Source of the DNA: Palsa-1392 sp963819975
GTDB lineage: Bacteria > Verrucomicrobiota > Verrucomicrobiia > Chthoniobacterales > UBA10450
Direction: 5' to 3'
NCBI GenBank assembly: GCA_963819975.1
Contig: CAWFYE010000007.1
Location: 372,001 to 436,000 of the forward strand
Length of the DNA: 64,000 bases
Part shown: positions 26,712-36,034 of the stretch, in pieces
Numbering within the stretch: position 1 is the stretch's first letter
How the letters are laid out: every line of letters begins with the position of its first letter
Notes under the pieces: model-generated
What the model was told of the DNA's origin: nothing
Database searches by the model: none
The model's input: the letters and a program-made list of their open reading frames with translations, nothing else
Program-made: the position numbers and the translations under genes

Positions 26712-28271
26712 CTATTTCGCGGGCTTGCACACCACAATAGTGGAGCCGTCAAGATTTGACACGTATATCCAGCCTTTATCGTCCACTGCGATCGCCATAG
26801 GCGAACGAAGGGGAGGTTCTTTGCGAACGTTGCGCAGCGTTTTCAGCATTCCGGCAGGCGTAATCTTGCGCACATTCCGGTTGCCGTTGTCCGCCGCATA
26901 GATGTTTCCAGCGGAATCGACTGCGACACCTAGAAGATTGCCAAGCTGAGCGGCTGCTCCCGTGCCGTCGGGCGATCCCGCCAGGGTGGTCACAGCGCCG
27001 GTGGGATCGATCTTGAGAACGGCCGTTGAGTCGGCGACAAACAGATTCCCCTTCCCATCGACGGCGATCCCACAAGGCGCGAAAGAACCCCGGGACTTCT
27101 CTGGACCGTCGTTCATCCCAGAAGTGCCCGCCTGTCCCATGAGCGTGGTAACCACGCCGTCGGGCGTGATTTTTCGGATGATGGGATCGCCCGCTAGAAC
27201 CAGGTAGAGGATTCCGTTCCTATCGACCGCGATCGCGCGAGGTTTCGCCGGAGGATCGCCCGGACCGGAAGCGCGCGCAGCTAAATCGTGGGAATCGACC
27301 AGGGTGCTGACGGCGCCGCCCGGTGTCACCTTTCGAACGCTCCGGTTGTCGGAATCGGCCACGTAGACATTGCCCGCGGCGTCCACGGTCAGGCCCAGTG
27401 GAGACGAAAACCGCGCGGCCGCACCGACTCCATCCACCATCCCAGAGTTCTCTGCCGACCCCGCCAGCGTGCTAACCTTCCCAGCGGCGGTGATTTTTCG
27501 AATGAGATGATTCCCGCTGTCGGCGACGAAAACATTCCCGGCCGAGTCCACTGCGAGGCCCGTCGGCGCTTTGAACTGGGCGGCTGCGCCCACACCATCT
27601 TTGTAGCCGCTACTTCGTCCTGCGAGGACGGTGAAAACATAATCTTCGTAAGCGCCCTTCGACTCAACCTCCTCAGATTCCTCCGCTTCCGGGGCAATGG
27701 TTTCCATGAACGCCACCCGCGGTTTGTCGCCGCCGGTGAGGCGGCAATTCAATTGGTAGACCTCGCTGGTGTTTCCCGTATAGTGGAGGGTCAATTTTCT
27801 GGACGAAGTCCACTCGTGGACTGAGAGGTAATCCTGATACTTTCTGCCCTCCCTAGTCGCTTTCGCGCGGACGCCCTCGATCGCCTTTTCCGGCAACGCA
27901 GCTTCTTTCCAAGCGCCGCCAATTTTCACGAAAACGCGGCAAGACGTAAAATTCCGTCCTTCGGAAACATTGAGCGCGAAAGCGGTGGAATCTGTGTTCC
28001 AAACCGCGTCCATACCGTCGACCTCTTTAGCTTCGTAATCGCTTTCAGGAGTTTTGCCCGCCACCTTTCGGTCCGGCAAAGTCTTGACCTCGATGCGGCC
28101 GGTCGCGGCAACCACCTCGACGATGTATTTGCCATTGGGTGACGTTCCGTCCCTGACGTGCAAGGGAACATCCGTCTGACCGTGGACCACGGCCGTTGCG
28201 TTCAACAGACACGCAAGCACGGTGCCAATCTTCTTGGGGATCCATTCTTTCGCAGATGATCTTGCGGTCAT
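26712..28271 (-). CDS. Secreted NHL-repeat beta-propeller protein
   Basis: The 519-residue product has a signal-like N-terminus (IGTVLACLLNATAVVHGQ), then an N-terminal region with DGTSPNGKYIVEVVAATGRI, similar to the 'SPDG' segments of nearby genes. From about residue 215 NHL repeats form a propeller: FKAPTGLAVDSAGNVFVADS, FSSPLGLTVDAAGNVYVADS, PCGIAVDGKGNLFVADS, LGVAVDSAGNIYAADNGNR and a last repeat with AIAVDDKGWIYVSNLDGS. The blades share 'G.A.D..GN.yvaD...n.irk', the NHL pattern. Such propellers bind ligands or proteins at the cell surface; no catalytic residues can be named. Confidence 0.82.
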   Translation of the reverse strand: MTARSSAKEWIPKKIGTVLACLLNATAVVHGQTDVPLHVRDGTSPNGKYIVEVVAATGRIEVKTLPDRKVAGKTPESDYEAKEVDGMDAVWNTDSTAFALNVSEGRNFTSCRVFVKIGGAWKEAALPEKAIEGVRAKATREGRKYQDYLSVHEWTSSRKLTLHYTGNTSEVYQLNCRLTGGDKPRVAFMETIAPEAEESEEVESKGAYEDYVFTVLAGRSSGYKDGVGAAAQFKAPTGLAVDSAGNVFVADSGNHLIRKITAAGKVSTLAGSAENSGMVDGVGAAARFSSPLGLTVDAAGNVYVADSDNRSVRKVTPGGAVSTLVDSHDLAARASGPGDPPAKPRAIAVDRNGILYLVLAGDPIIRKITPDGVVTTLMGQAGTSGMNDGPEKSRGSFAPCGIAVDGKGNLFVADSTAVLKIDPTGAVTTLAGSPDGTGAAAQLGNLLGVAVDSAGNIYAADNGNRNVRKITPAGMLKTLRNVRKEPPLRSPMAIAVDDKGWIYVSNLDGSTIVVCKPAK

Positions 28272-28565
28272 GGCGGCTCGCTCATCGTGGCGGTTCCACC
28301 GTCAGGGTCACGACTTTTCTCGCAGAAATGTCGCTGGAATTCGACCCCCTCGCGAAGACCCGCCCTGCTGGTGCGAACGTTCGCCCCCTCCCGTCCGCCC
28401 CATCCCCGATTGAAGCGCGGTGGCCTGGAGAGCGCCGCTTCCTGGTGCCGTGATTGACGCTACACGTGAGGTCTGATTCAAGTGGCGGGCGGCGCGTTAT
28501 TCTGGGTGACGCCTGTCAGCGAATCCGCCATCCCCATCGAGTCGGTTCCAAGATCGACCTACTCG

Positions 28566-29888
28566 CTATCGTTCGCCCAACGGTTTCATGGTCGCGGTTT
28601 CAATGACGCGGACGCTTTCCTGGTCGGGTTCACCGCAGCGGAAGAGGAGAAGACGCCCGTCCGCCGACAACGAGAAATCCTGAGTGGTTTCGAGCCCGCG
28701 GATCGAGCCGGCCGGTTTCAAATCCGGCAACGTCACCTTGGTGATCTCGTTCTCGGAGTATTGCTCCTTCGAATCGCCCGGATTGTCCCGGAAGACATAG
28801 GCCGCAGACGAATCCGGCGCGAAGGAGACTTGCGATACGCTCCCGCTGCCCGAGGCGGTCTTGATGGTCGCACCCGTTTTGGCATTGATCGCATCCAACG
28901 CGTCCCGCGAATTCCAGGAAAGGATCCATCTCCCGTCCGGCGAGAGGGCGACAGGCGGACCGCTCAAGTCATCGAAGCCGCGAATGCGGTAAGCAATTTT
29001 CATCGAAGGCAGCTCGCGCACCTGGCCCTGGCCGCGGTCGGGGCTAATGACAATACGATCCCGGTTCGGTAAAAAATAGCCGGCAAAGCCGTTGATCCCG
29101 ACGAGAGGCGGGCCGAGCGGCTTGCCCGTGCGCGCGTCCCAAACCTGCAAACTGGCCTTGGACCCGTTCTCGCCCGCGCCATCGTGTGTGGCGACCCATT
29201 TTCCACCCGTGCTCGCGCTGAAACCGAATTCGTAGCTGAAATCCGTGTGCGGGTGACGCATCACTTTGCCGGCAGGCTCCCAGGTTTTCGTCTCGAAGCG
29301 GGTCACGGTTCCGCTTGGATCCATGATCAAACAATGCGCGCCTGCCGCGATGAAAATCGCCCCCGGCGGCGCTTCTTCCTGCGGACCCGCGGCCAATGGG
29401 ATGGCCTTGATTTTTTCGCCGGTCTTGACCCGCCAGATCGATGCCTCCTCCTCACGCAGGATGACCAAAGTCTCGCCGTCGGGCGAAAAGAGGGCTGGCG
29501 TTGGTTGATGCTGGTCAACCTTGATCGGCAGGACGGGCGATACGGCTGAGCCGGTGGTCGCGTCGAAAATGCGAGCGTTGCTTTCGAAACCAAGCAGCAC
29601 TCGTTTCCGGTCCGGGCTCATGAGGCAACACGTCGCCTTCGCCGCGCCGAGATCGTTGGCCACAGCCGTGCCGGCAGCCGTATCCCAGAGCCCGATCTCG
29701 CCTGTCCGCAGCCGGGTCAGCACACGCGAGGCGTCGTGATTGAATTCGGCCTGCGCCACGCCGCGCAGATCTTTTAAGCCCGGCCGTTCGGGAGGATCGG
29801 TTTCCGCGAACGCCAGAAACGGCAAAAGCAACGCGCCCAAAAATGGTGCAATTCCTCTCGACCTTCGCTGGTTGTGATTAGACAGCAT
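28566..29888 (-). CDS. Secreted WD40-like beta-propeller protein
   Basis: The product of about 440 residues has a signal peptide (GIAPFLGALLLPFLAFAE). Repeated strands follow the WD40 pattern: AEFNHDASRVLTRLRTGEIG then LWDTAAGTAV, CLMSPDRKRVLLGFESNARI, LFSPDGETLVILREEEASIW, ALSPDGRWILSWNSRDALD, and SFAPDSSAAYVFRD. Six to seven blades are plausible. It is the last gene of a minus-strand run of secreted repeat proteins. ATG 29888 is preferred to an in-frame TTG two codons earlier. The 294 bp downstream of the NHL gene's start (28272-28565) contain no gene I can support. Confidence 0.8.
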   Translation of the reverse strand: MLSNHNQRRSRGIAPFLGALLLPFLAFAETDPPERPGLKDLRGVAQAEFNHDASRVLTRLRTGEIGLWDTAAGTAVANDLGAAKATCCLMSPDRKRVLLGFESNARIFDATTGSAVSPVLPIKVDQHQPTPALFSPDGETLVILREEEASIWRVKTGEKIKAIPLAAGPQEEAPPGAIFIAAGAHCLIMDPSGTVTRFETKTWEPAGKVMRHPHTDFSYEFGFSASTGGKWVATHDGAGENGSKASLQVWDARTGKPLGPPLVGINGFAGYFLPNRDRIVISPDRGQGQVRELPSMKIAYRIRGFDDLSGPPVALSPDGRWILSWNSRDALDAINAKTGATIKTASGSGSVSQVSFAPDSSAAYVFRDNPGDSKEQYSENEITKVTLPDLKPAGSIRGLETTQDFSLSADGRLLLFRCGEPDQESVRVIETATMKPLGER

Positions 29889-29907
29889 TGACAATGGTCT
29901 CTACTCC

Positions 29908-30991
29908 CTAGATCAGCCGCTCGACTTCCACAACGGTGGTATAACAAACGCAGCCCGCGCGGACCAGACCATCGCGCGCCTGGCCGAGTCGCTCGACGAC
30001 GGTGCTGGCGTAAAAGCACCCATCTTTCCAGTTCCGCCCAATTATGGGCTCCGCTCGCGGTCTTCTTGAGAAAGCCCAGCTTGACCAGGGCGTCACCAGG
30101 AAATTCAACGAATCCATAAGCGGGCAACGGAGTGGCCGTGTCCTTTAACATTACCCGATAAGTATCGCCGCCGATCTGCTCGGATTGCAGAACCTTGGGG
30201 TTGGTCTCGACGCGGACCACCTTCCCCGCCCAATCAAATTTGTGCGCCTCGATTTCGTTGAAGCCATGAATCTTGTCGTCCACGGGCGGGCCGAGGGTAT
30301 CGCTCTTTGTCTCTGCCCGTGGTGGCCGCGTGATTTTTTCCCTGGCCGGCGCATAGTCGAAGGAGACCTGCACCGCGTTCCTACCGCCTGGTGCGACTAC
30401 CGGCATCTCAGCATGACCGATGTAAAGGGCCTGCCCTTGAGAATCCAGAACGAGCCAATATTGCGGCAGTGCTTTCGGATCGACGTTGCCCTCAGGAACC
30501 TTGAGCTGAATGTGAAGCCAGGTGGCACCGCCGTGTTGTTCGCTGCCTACTTCTTCGAACGGTGGCTCAACCCCTCGGGATGAAATTGGAGTATGCGTCA
30601 GGTTATAGAGGTCGCGATCTTCCGGGCTTCCGGCGTGCCAGGTCTCGCCATCGGAACAAACCCAGGCCTTGTTCCCGATCACTATCCCGCGCATCGGCAC
30701 GCCCGGTTTCACGCCGGGGTCCATCGTTAGGTCAAAATCCTTTCCCGCGAGCAGACCATGCAGCTTGATCGTCTTCTTGAAAGTGGCCGTCCCTTTGACT
30801 TCCCAGGTGCCCGTGCTCATTTTCTTCATCGCGCTCATCAGCAGCTTTTCTGGTCTGGGTTCCTCCGCTCTCTTCGCGGCGAATGCGGTCAGCGTGAGGA
30901 GAAAAAAGACGGTCCCGCCTTGAAATACGCGGCCCATCCTACGTGCTGCAGTTGAACCAGAGAGAGTCTCAGATTTGAACGTTTGGGTCAC
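29908..30991 (-). pseudogene. Secreted protein with a 3' frameshift, unknown family
   Basis: The frame opens at GTG 30991, which overlaps the stop of the TPR gene (GTGA). A signal peptide is visible (VFQGGTVFFLLTLTAFA; an ATG at 30937 begins just before it). The mature protein has MKKMSTGTWEVKGTATFKKT, GIVIGNKAWVCSDGETWH and LPQYWLVLDSQGQALYIGH, like outer-membrane lipoprotein-sorting or LolA-like beta sheets by eye. Near 30010-30040 the frame breaks: the read-through tail is basic, unrelated and overlaps the WD40 gene by over 100 bases. The other frame reads CFYASTVVERLGQARDGLVR and ends at 29908, just before the next gene. Confidence 0.6.
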
Positions 30992-33900
30992 AAACCAACC
31001 CGCGAGATGTTTTGAGCGACGGCTTTTAGATTGAGCTGGTCGCTGAGATAGGCCTGCAGGTAGCGCAGCGGATGTCTCCGGTCTTTCGACGCACGCTCCA
31101 GGAATGATTTGAGATACTTGATCGCGAGAGGACGAGTGCGCATGGCCGCCAGCAAATCGGCGCGATATTCCGCCTGCTCCAGGTCAGCGAAAATGTTCGC
31201 CAATCGGACGGAAGCTTCGGGCTGCAAATCCCGGTTCGAGTCATCTTGCAACTGCGCAATCGTAAGATCGAGCGCTTTTCCCCAGTCATGGGTGCGCCAG
31301 AGAGTCATCCCTCGCAGATTGCGCACATCGGCGGCGTAGCGACCATTGGGATATTGCCGATCGTAGTCGTCCAGCGCGCCCAGGACACGCTTCGGGTTGA
31401 ACGGCTCCGGCTGATAGGATTTTTGAACGATCTCAAATACTCTGTCCTCTCGCGTTGCCCAAGGCGGCGGAACGCCTACGTCGCAAATGTAGGGCCGGGA
31501 GAGTCCCTGCACCGAGCGGGCGAGGACAAACAAGGCCGCTTCGCGTTTGCGGCTGCGCGGATATTTCTTGAGAAACTCCCGCGTCATCTTTTCCATCGCC
31601 GCGTAGTTGCGCGATTTTAGCGTGACCTTCGCGCCATCGCCTTTCGGATCGATGATGTCCGTTTCGAGTTCGATTCGGTCTCCCGAAATCAGTCCGATCC
31701 GGCTGAATTCGAGATAATCGGCCACCGGTTGCATCGCGGGATTTTGCAGGGCGCTATCGATCCGCGCGCGGATTTCGTCGTCCTTGTTGGCCGGGGATTC
31801 TTCGAACGGGCCAGGGTGATCCCAGCCGTTACTCTGCAGGACCATGAAGCGGATCGGGACGTAAATCTGCTGCATCTCCCGAATCAGATTTGGCTCGGAG
31901 GAAAACGGCATGAGATCGTCGAGAAAATTTATCAGCGTCGCGTCACGAATCGAAGTGATTTCGCTCCTGACCATGGCGTCGAGTTGCCGCACCTCGTTCG
32001 CAAATCGGGACGGTTCCGCCACGCTGGCCAATTCCGGCAGGAGCGCGACACGCTCGAGAAGATCGCGGTCGAGGCGCGCGTCATCCCAGTCTTGTTCATC
32101 GTCTTTTAGTCCAAAGCCTCCAAAATCGTCGAACGGATACCCCATGATGTGGGCATCACGGAGGCGGAACTCAGAGAAATAGTCCCATTCTGGCGTTGGC
32201 GGCGGCGGAAAATTCCAATACGCGGCCAGTCGTTTCGCTTCCACGGAATCGGGACATTCGCGCCGCAGTTTTGCGTAAATCTCGCGCGAGACCGCTTCCC
32301 CTTTTATCTCGCGTGCGCGCTCTTCCGTGTAGTCGGAGACGCGGGCGATTTCCGGCATTGTTTCTAACGCTTTCCAGCGTGTCTGCGCGGCCAAAGGGGT
32401 GCCGGGGTGGGCGCGCGCCGCCGCCATCCACCAGCGCGCGGCATGTCGCAGCTCGTCGCGCTGCTCTAACTCGCTATCGACATCTTTGAGTCCGAGCGAC
32501 CGGCCATTCAAGCGGCGCTCCGTGGCGTCCAGCACCGATCCTTGCAGCAGATCAAGTCGCGCATCGAGCGGCGCCCGCAGCAGTTTGCCGCGGGCGTCCG
32601 ACCACGCGTCGCCCAGCTTGGCCAGCGCGGCCGCTTTGTCCGGCGCTGGTCCATTCGCGGCCGCGGTTAGTCTCTCGAGGTTTTCGGCCACGAGTTTGAA
32701 CTGTTCCGGCGGCATGAATTTTTTCGCTTCGGCGAAGTTCTCTTGCGCCAGGTAACGTTCTGCGATCACCGCCCGAAGCTCCGTTTTGCCCGCATCGTCG
32801 AAGTCAGCGCTGCCTAACGCCGTCACGAGTTCTGTCAGGGGCGCGAAATTCAACAGGGTATCGATCGCCTCCTGCACTTGATTGAGATTGGCGCCGGTGA
32901 TGTTTGGATAGACCGCGCTTTCCTTAACACTCCAATCGGCTTCGCTCGCCGGAAACTCGTGCGCGCCGGTGTAAGGCGAATTTTCGAAAGCGGCCTGCGC
33001 GCTGGTTTCCTCCCCGGCGTTTTCATCGCGATTCGGCAGCAGGTGCACGAGTTCCACCAGCGCCCCGCCGGCGTCATGGTTGTCCTGCAAGGCAAAAGCG
33101 AGACGTATGCGGACTCCCGGTGTGATCGGCGTGTTCGGAAACCGGGCGAGCAGTTTGCGATGGGTGGCGATCGCATCCGCGGCTTTGCCGGCGCGTTGCA
33201 AGGCAATCGCGCGCACCAGCAGGAGATCGTCGCTTTGTTCCAACTCCGCGGGAGCGAGGTTGGTCAGTTGGAGCGCTTGCTCTTGATTTCCATTTGCGCT
33301 CGCGGCCTGGGCGAGGAGCGCCAGATAGCGTGGCTGCCAATCGCCTGCTTTGTAGAGTTGCTTCTGTTTCGCGACGGCCGCTGCGATCCGCGGCAGGATG
33401 GCTCGTCGCCATTTCTTGACGTCGGCCGGTTGGTCGAATTTCCCGTCATAGTTATCCGCCTCCCGCGCGCTCAAAACCAGATAGGTGAATCCCATCGCGA
33501 TCCGGGGATGACGCGCGATCAGAGCGAAGGCCGCATCACCGTCCGGCGTCGCCGCCACCGCCGCGAGCGAACGCTCGCACATGAAGATGGCCGATTTGAG
33601 AGTCTCGGGATGTCCCGGCGTTTCGGCCTGGGCAATGTAGCAGTCGAGCGCGTCCAAATAACTTCCGGCATCAAAGGCGAGCGCCCCCAGCCAGCCGAGC
33701 GCGTCGGCGACAAAGCGGCCCTGCGGATATTGCTTTCGATAACGTTCGAAGAGCTCCGTCGCGCGTTTTCGGGCGCTAATCGTCTCTGCATCCGGCGGCG
33801 ATTCTTCACCATCATTCACATTCTTGCGCGTTGCGGAAAAGGCACAGCGCGCATCCATGAAAAGTGCGATCTCCGCGCGCGGATGCCGCGGAAATTCCCT

Positions 33901-34527
33901 CACGACTTTTTGAAACCATTTCCGGCAATTTTCGCGATCGCCGGTCCGGTAGGTCTGCGCGCCGCACAGATACATCCAGTGTGCTTTGAGTGGACCGGAG
34001 GTTTCGTTGGCGCGTTTCTCCAGGTCAACTTCCTCGGCCACCGGAGCGTTATCCGTCGCGGTTCCCTCGCCGCTCGAAGTCACGAAAAACAGATCTTTAT
34101 TCTCCGCTCGCCATTTGATGTAATCGGCCGCTGCATTCGTATCACCGGCGGAACCAGACAGGACGTCGCGCACGTCGTGCAGCAGATTGCACCAATCGCC
34201 CCTGCTCGAGTAATGCTGACGCGCGCGCGCCAGCAAGTCATCAACCACTGGCAGAAGTTGCGCCGGAGACTCCGTCCGCAACCGCTCGGAGATTTTCAGA
34301 ATTTCGCCCGTGAAATCTGGCGAGTCGTTATCCGATGGCTTGGCACCCGTCTCGAGAAAGATTTCCCCCAGCGATTTGCCGGGGAGGAAATCAAGCGACT
34401 CTCCGACCGTAATCGCCGGCGTATCCAGCTCGTCGCCGCCGGTCGCATAGGCCGGCGAGAAGGAGAACGCCGCCAGGGCCGCGATCAGGATTCCTGCGCG
34501 TAACGTTATTCTTGGCTTGGTTTCCAT
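30988..34527 (-). CDS. Very large secreted TPR-repeat protein
   Basis: The 1179-residue product has a signal peptide (LRAGILIAALAAFSFSPAYA) and long runs of helix pairs. TPR-type units are clear at WFQKVVREFPRHPRAEIALF, RATELFERYRKQYPQGRFVA then DALGWLGALAFDAGSYLDAL, and RAIALQRAGKAADAIATHRK. Later segments (FLKKYPRSRKREAALFVLAR, LGALDDYDRQYPNGRYAADV) repeat the YbgF-like 'yP.g.....a' pattern. Most likely a periplasmic or outer-membrane scaffold. It overlaps the DUF3142 gene upstream by 22 bases and the next gene downstream by four, so the three form an operon. Confidence 0.75.
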   Translation of the reverse strand: METKPRITLRAGILIAALAAFSFSPAYATGGDELDTPAITVGESLDFLPGKSLGEIFLETGAKPSDNDSPDFTGEILKISERLRTESPAQLLPVVDDLLARARQHYSSRGDWCNLLHDVRDVLSGSAGDTNAAADYIKWRAENKDLFFVTSSGEGTATDNAPVAEEVDLEKRANETSGPLKAHWMYLCGAQTYRTGDRENCRKWFQKVVREFPRHPRAEIALFMDARCAFSATRKNVNDGEESPPDAETISARKRATELFERYRKQYPQGRFVADALGWLGALAFDAGSYLDALDCYIAQAETPGHPETLKSAIFMCERSLAAVAATPDGDAAFALIARHPRIAMGFTYLVLSAREADNYDGKFDQPADVKKWRRAILPRIAAAVAKQKQLYKAGDWQPRYLALLAQAASANGNQEQALQLTNLAPAELEQSDDLLLVRAIALQRAGKAADAIATHRKLLARFPNTPITPGVRIRLAFALQDNHDAGGALVELVHLLPNRDENAGEETSAQAAFENSPYTGAHEFPASEADWSVKESAVYPNITGANLNQVQEAIDTLLNFAPLTELVTALGSADFDDAGKTELRAVIAERYLAQENFAEAKKFMPPEQFKLVAENLERLTAAANGPAPDKAAALAKLGDAWSDARGKLLRAPLDARLDLLQGSVLDATERRLNGRSLGLKDVDSELEQRDELRHAARWWMAAARAHPGTPLAAQTRWKALETMPEIARVSDYTEERAREIKGEAVSREIYAKLRRECPDSVEAKRLAAYWNFPPPPTPEWDYFSEFRLRDAHIMGYPFDDFGGFGLKDDEQDWDDARLDRDLLERVALLPELASVAEPSRFANEVRQLDAMVRSEITSIRDATLINFLDDLMPFSSEPNLIREMQQIYVPIRFMVLQSNGWDHPGPFEESPANKDDEIRARIDSALQNPAMQPVADYLEFSRIGLISGDRIELETDIIDPKGDGAKVTLKSRNYAAMEKMTREFLKKYPRSRKREAALFVLARSVQGLSRPYICDVGVPPPWATREDRVFEIVQKSYQPEPFNPKRVLGALDDYDRQYPNGRYAADVRNLRGMTLWRTHDWGKALDLTIAQLQDDSNRDLQPEASVRLANIFADLEQAEYRADLLAAMRTRPLAIKYLKSFLERASKDRRHPLRYLQAYLSDQLNLKAVAQNISRVGL

Positions 34528-35876
34528 TCTGATTGGGAACTGTTCACGATTCGAAACCGAGTCTGAGAAAAGTCAGCGCCCGGAGCGAGCCGAATGAAAC
34601 CGCTCTTCAACGACTGCCCGGCCCGCAACTGACTGAAGAAGAAAGTCAGGCGCGTGGCGAGAGGAATCATCACGGTGCTGGAACGCCCGTCCCGTTCGAT
34701 CTCTCCGCGAACCCGCCAAAAATCGCCTTCTTCGGCCTCGCGAAAAATCGGCGTTTCGCTTTCGATCTGCAGAGCGTAGCCGCGAGGGACCGAGCCGGTC
34801 CGAAAAAGCGGCGCCAGATCACCATTACCTTCATTTGTTAGTTCGAGTTGATCGGAATCGCGCGCCTTTTTCAAAGTCAGTCGTGGAGTGGCATCGAGAT
34901 GCTGCAACTGGCGCAACGACCAGCCGCTCGCGGCGGTTGAATCCGGAAGTCGAAAGATGACCATCCCGCGCGCGGAAGTCTTTTGTGCCGCCGTCATCAA
35001 CAGGGCCAGCGCCGTTCGGTCCGGCCATCTCGCTGCGAGAATTTGTTTCTCGCGCACAAGCGTATTGCCGATCCGGGTGTCGGCGCGGGCCCGAAACACG
35101 GTCAGACCAAGCTTGATCTCTCGATCAAGAACGAGCGCGTCATTGAAGCAGACCGAATCCCAATTCCATTCCCGGATATGTCCGCGCGATTTTCCATTCG
35201 GATCATAGACCGTGAGGCGCGCAAAGTTGGGAAGACCAACCCGCCATGGGGTTCGACAGTGATTCCATTCTGCGAGCCACGCCTTGGTTTTTTCCGGGAC
35301 AATCACGGGCACCGGCGACGCGCCGGGCACGACCGGATCGGATGCGAAATCGTAGAGCATCGGCAACATTTCCACGACGCTGCTGCCCAAGTCTGCGAGT
35401 GCCGGCTGGCGTATCCAACCTGGCAGCGCGGTGATGCTCAACGCCGGAACGAGTTTCCGGATCTCCTTCAGCACCGCCGCGTATTCGGGCAGAAGTCGAT
35501 CCGGGCAATCATAGTCGATCTGTAACTGACCGCGGCCACGCGTCGCTCCAGCAATCAGGGTTAGTAACGAACGCGTGGCTTCGGGTGTGAATGGGGCGCG
35601 CTCGTGGGATTCCAGACGCAAGACCGGAACGACCTCAATCTTCGGAATGGAAGGAAGAGAGAACCGCGCCTTCCATTTCCAGGAGTTCCCGCTGTTCTCC
35701 AATTGACCGACCTGCCAATAAAGCGTGCGGACTTGCTGCGCGGAAAGCTCCGCCAGATCGCTCTCTGAGGGAGGCTCACTTCGCTGCCAGGCCCAGTAGG
35801 AAGTTTCGAAAGCAAGCGCTGAGCTGACCGAGAAAACGGCCGTCAGCGCAGCGACAATCCAAGCGAGATGTTTCAT
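34506..35876 (-). CDS. DUF3142 secreted protein
   Basis: ATG 35876 starts a signal peptide (MKHLAWIVAALTAVFSVSSA). The 456-residue product resembles DUF3142 proteins: ETSYWAWQRSEPPSESDLAE, then a TIM-barrel-like stretch with LQIDYDCPDRLLPEYAAVLK, ALSITALPGW and RVGLPNFARL. The 'DYDCP' and 'SiTALP.W' segments suggest a glycosidase-like barrel, but no enzymatic role is established. The C-terminal part (about residues 300-456) is beta-rich. It is the first gene of the operon that runs into the large TPR protein. Confidence 0.7.
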   Translation of the reverse strand: MKHLAWIVAALTAVFSVSSALAFETSYWAWQRSEPPSESDLAELSAQQVRTLYWQVGQLENSGNSWKWKARFSLPSIPKIEVVPVLRLESHERAPFTPEATRSLLTLIAGATRGRGQLQIDYDCPDRLLPEYAAVLKEIRKLVPALSITALPGWIRQPALADLGSSVVEMLPMLYDFASDPVVPGASPVPVIVPEKTKAWLAEWNHCRTPWRVGLPNFARLTVYDPNGKSRGHIREWNWDSVCFNDALVLDREIKLGLTVFRARADTRIGNTLVREKQILAARWPDRTALALLMTAAQKTSARGMVIFRLPDSTAASGWSLRQLQHLDATPRLTLKKARDSDQLELTNEGNGDLAPLFRTGSVPRGYALQIESETPIFREAEEGDFWRVRGEIERDGRSSTVMIPLATRLTFFFSQLRAGQSLKSGFIRLAPGADFSQTRFRIVNSSQSEWKPSQE

Positions 35877-36034
35877 CCTCGATGACTTTCCTTCCGCTTG
35901 TCCGCCATCGCGGCCGCCGCGACAACCGGTTTTATCAAGCGACGAGAGAGGTCGGCGGGACCGGCTCGAGAGTTCGTTCTTTTTCGGTGGCTCTGCCGAA
36001 ACCATCCAGCTATTTTGGTAGCGTGCAGAAAACG

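Noticed and set aside
32878..34503. 541-codon open frame on the plus strand
   Set aside because: It runs antisense to the large TPR protein gene, has no family features, and arises from the GC-rich codon pattern. The minus-strand gene has a signal peptide and repeats.
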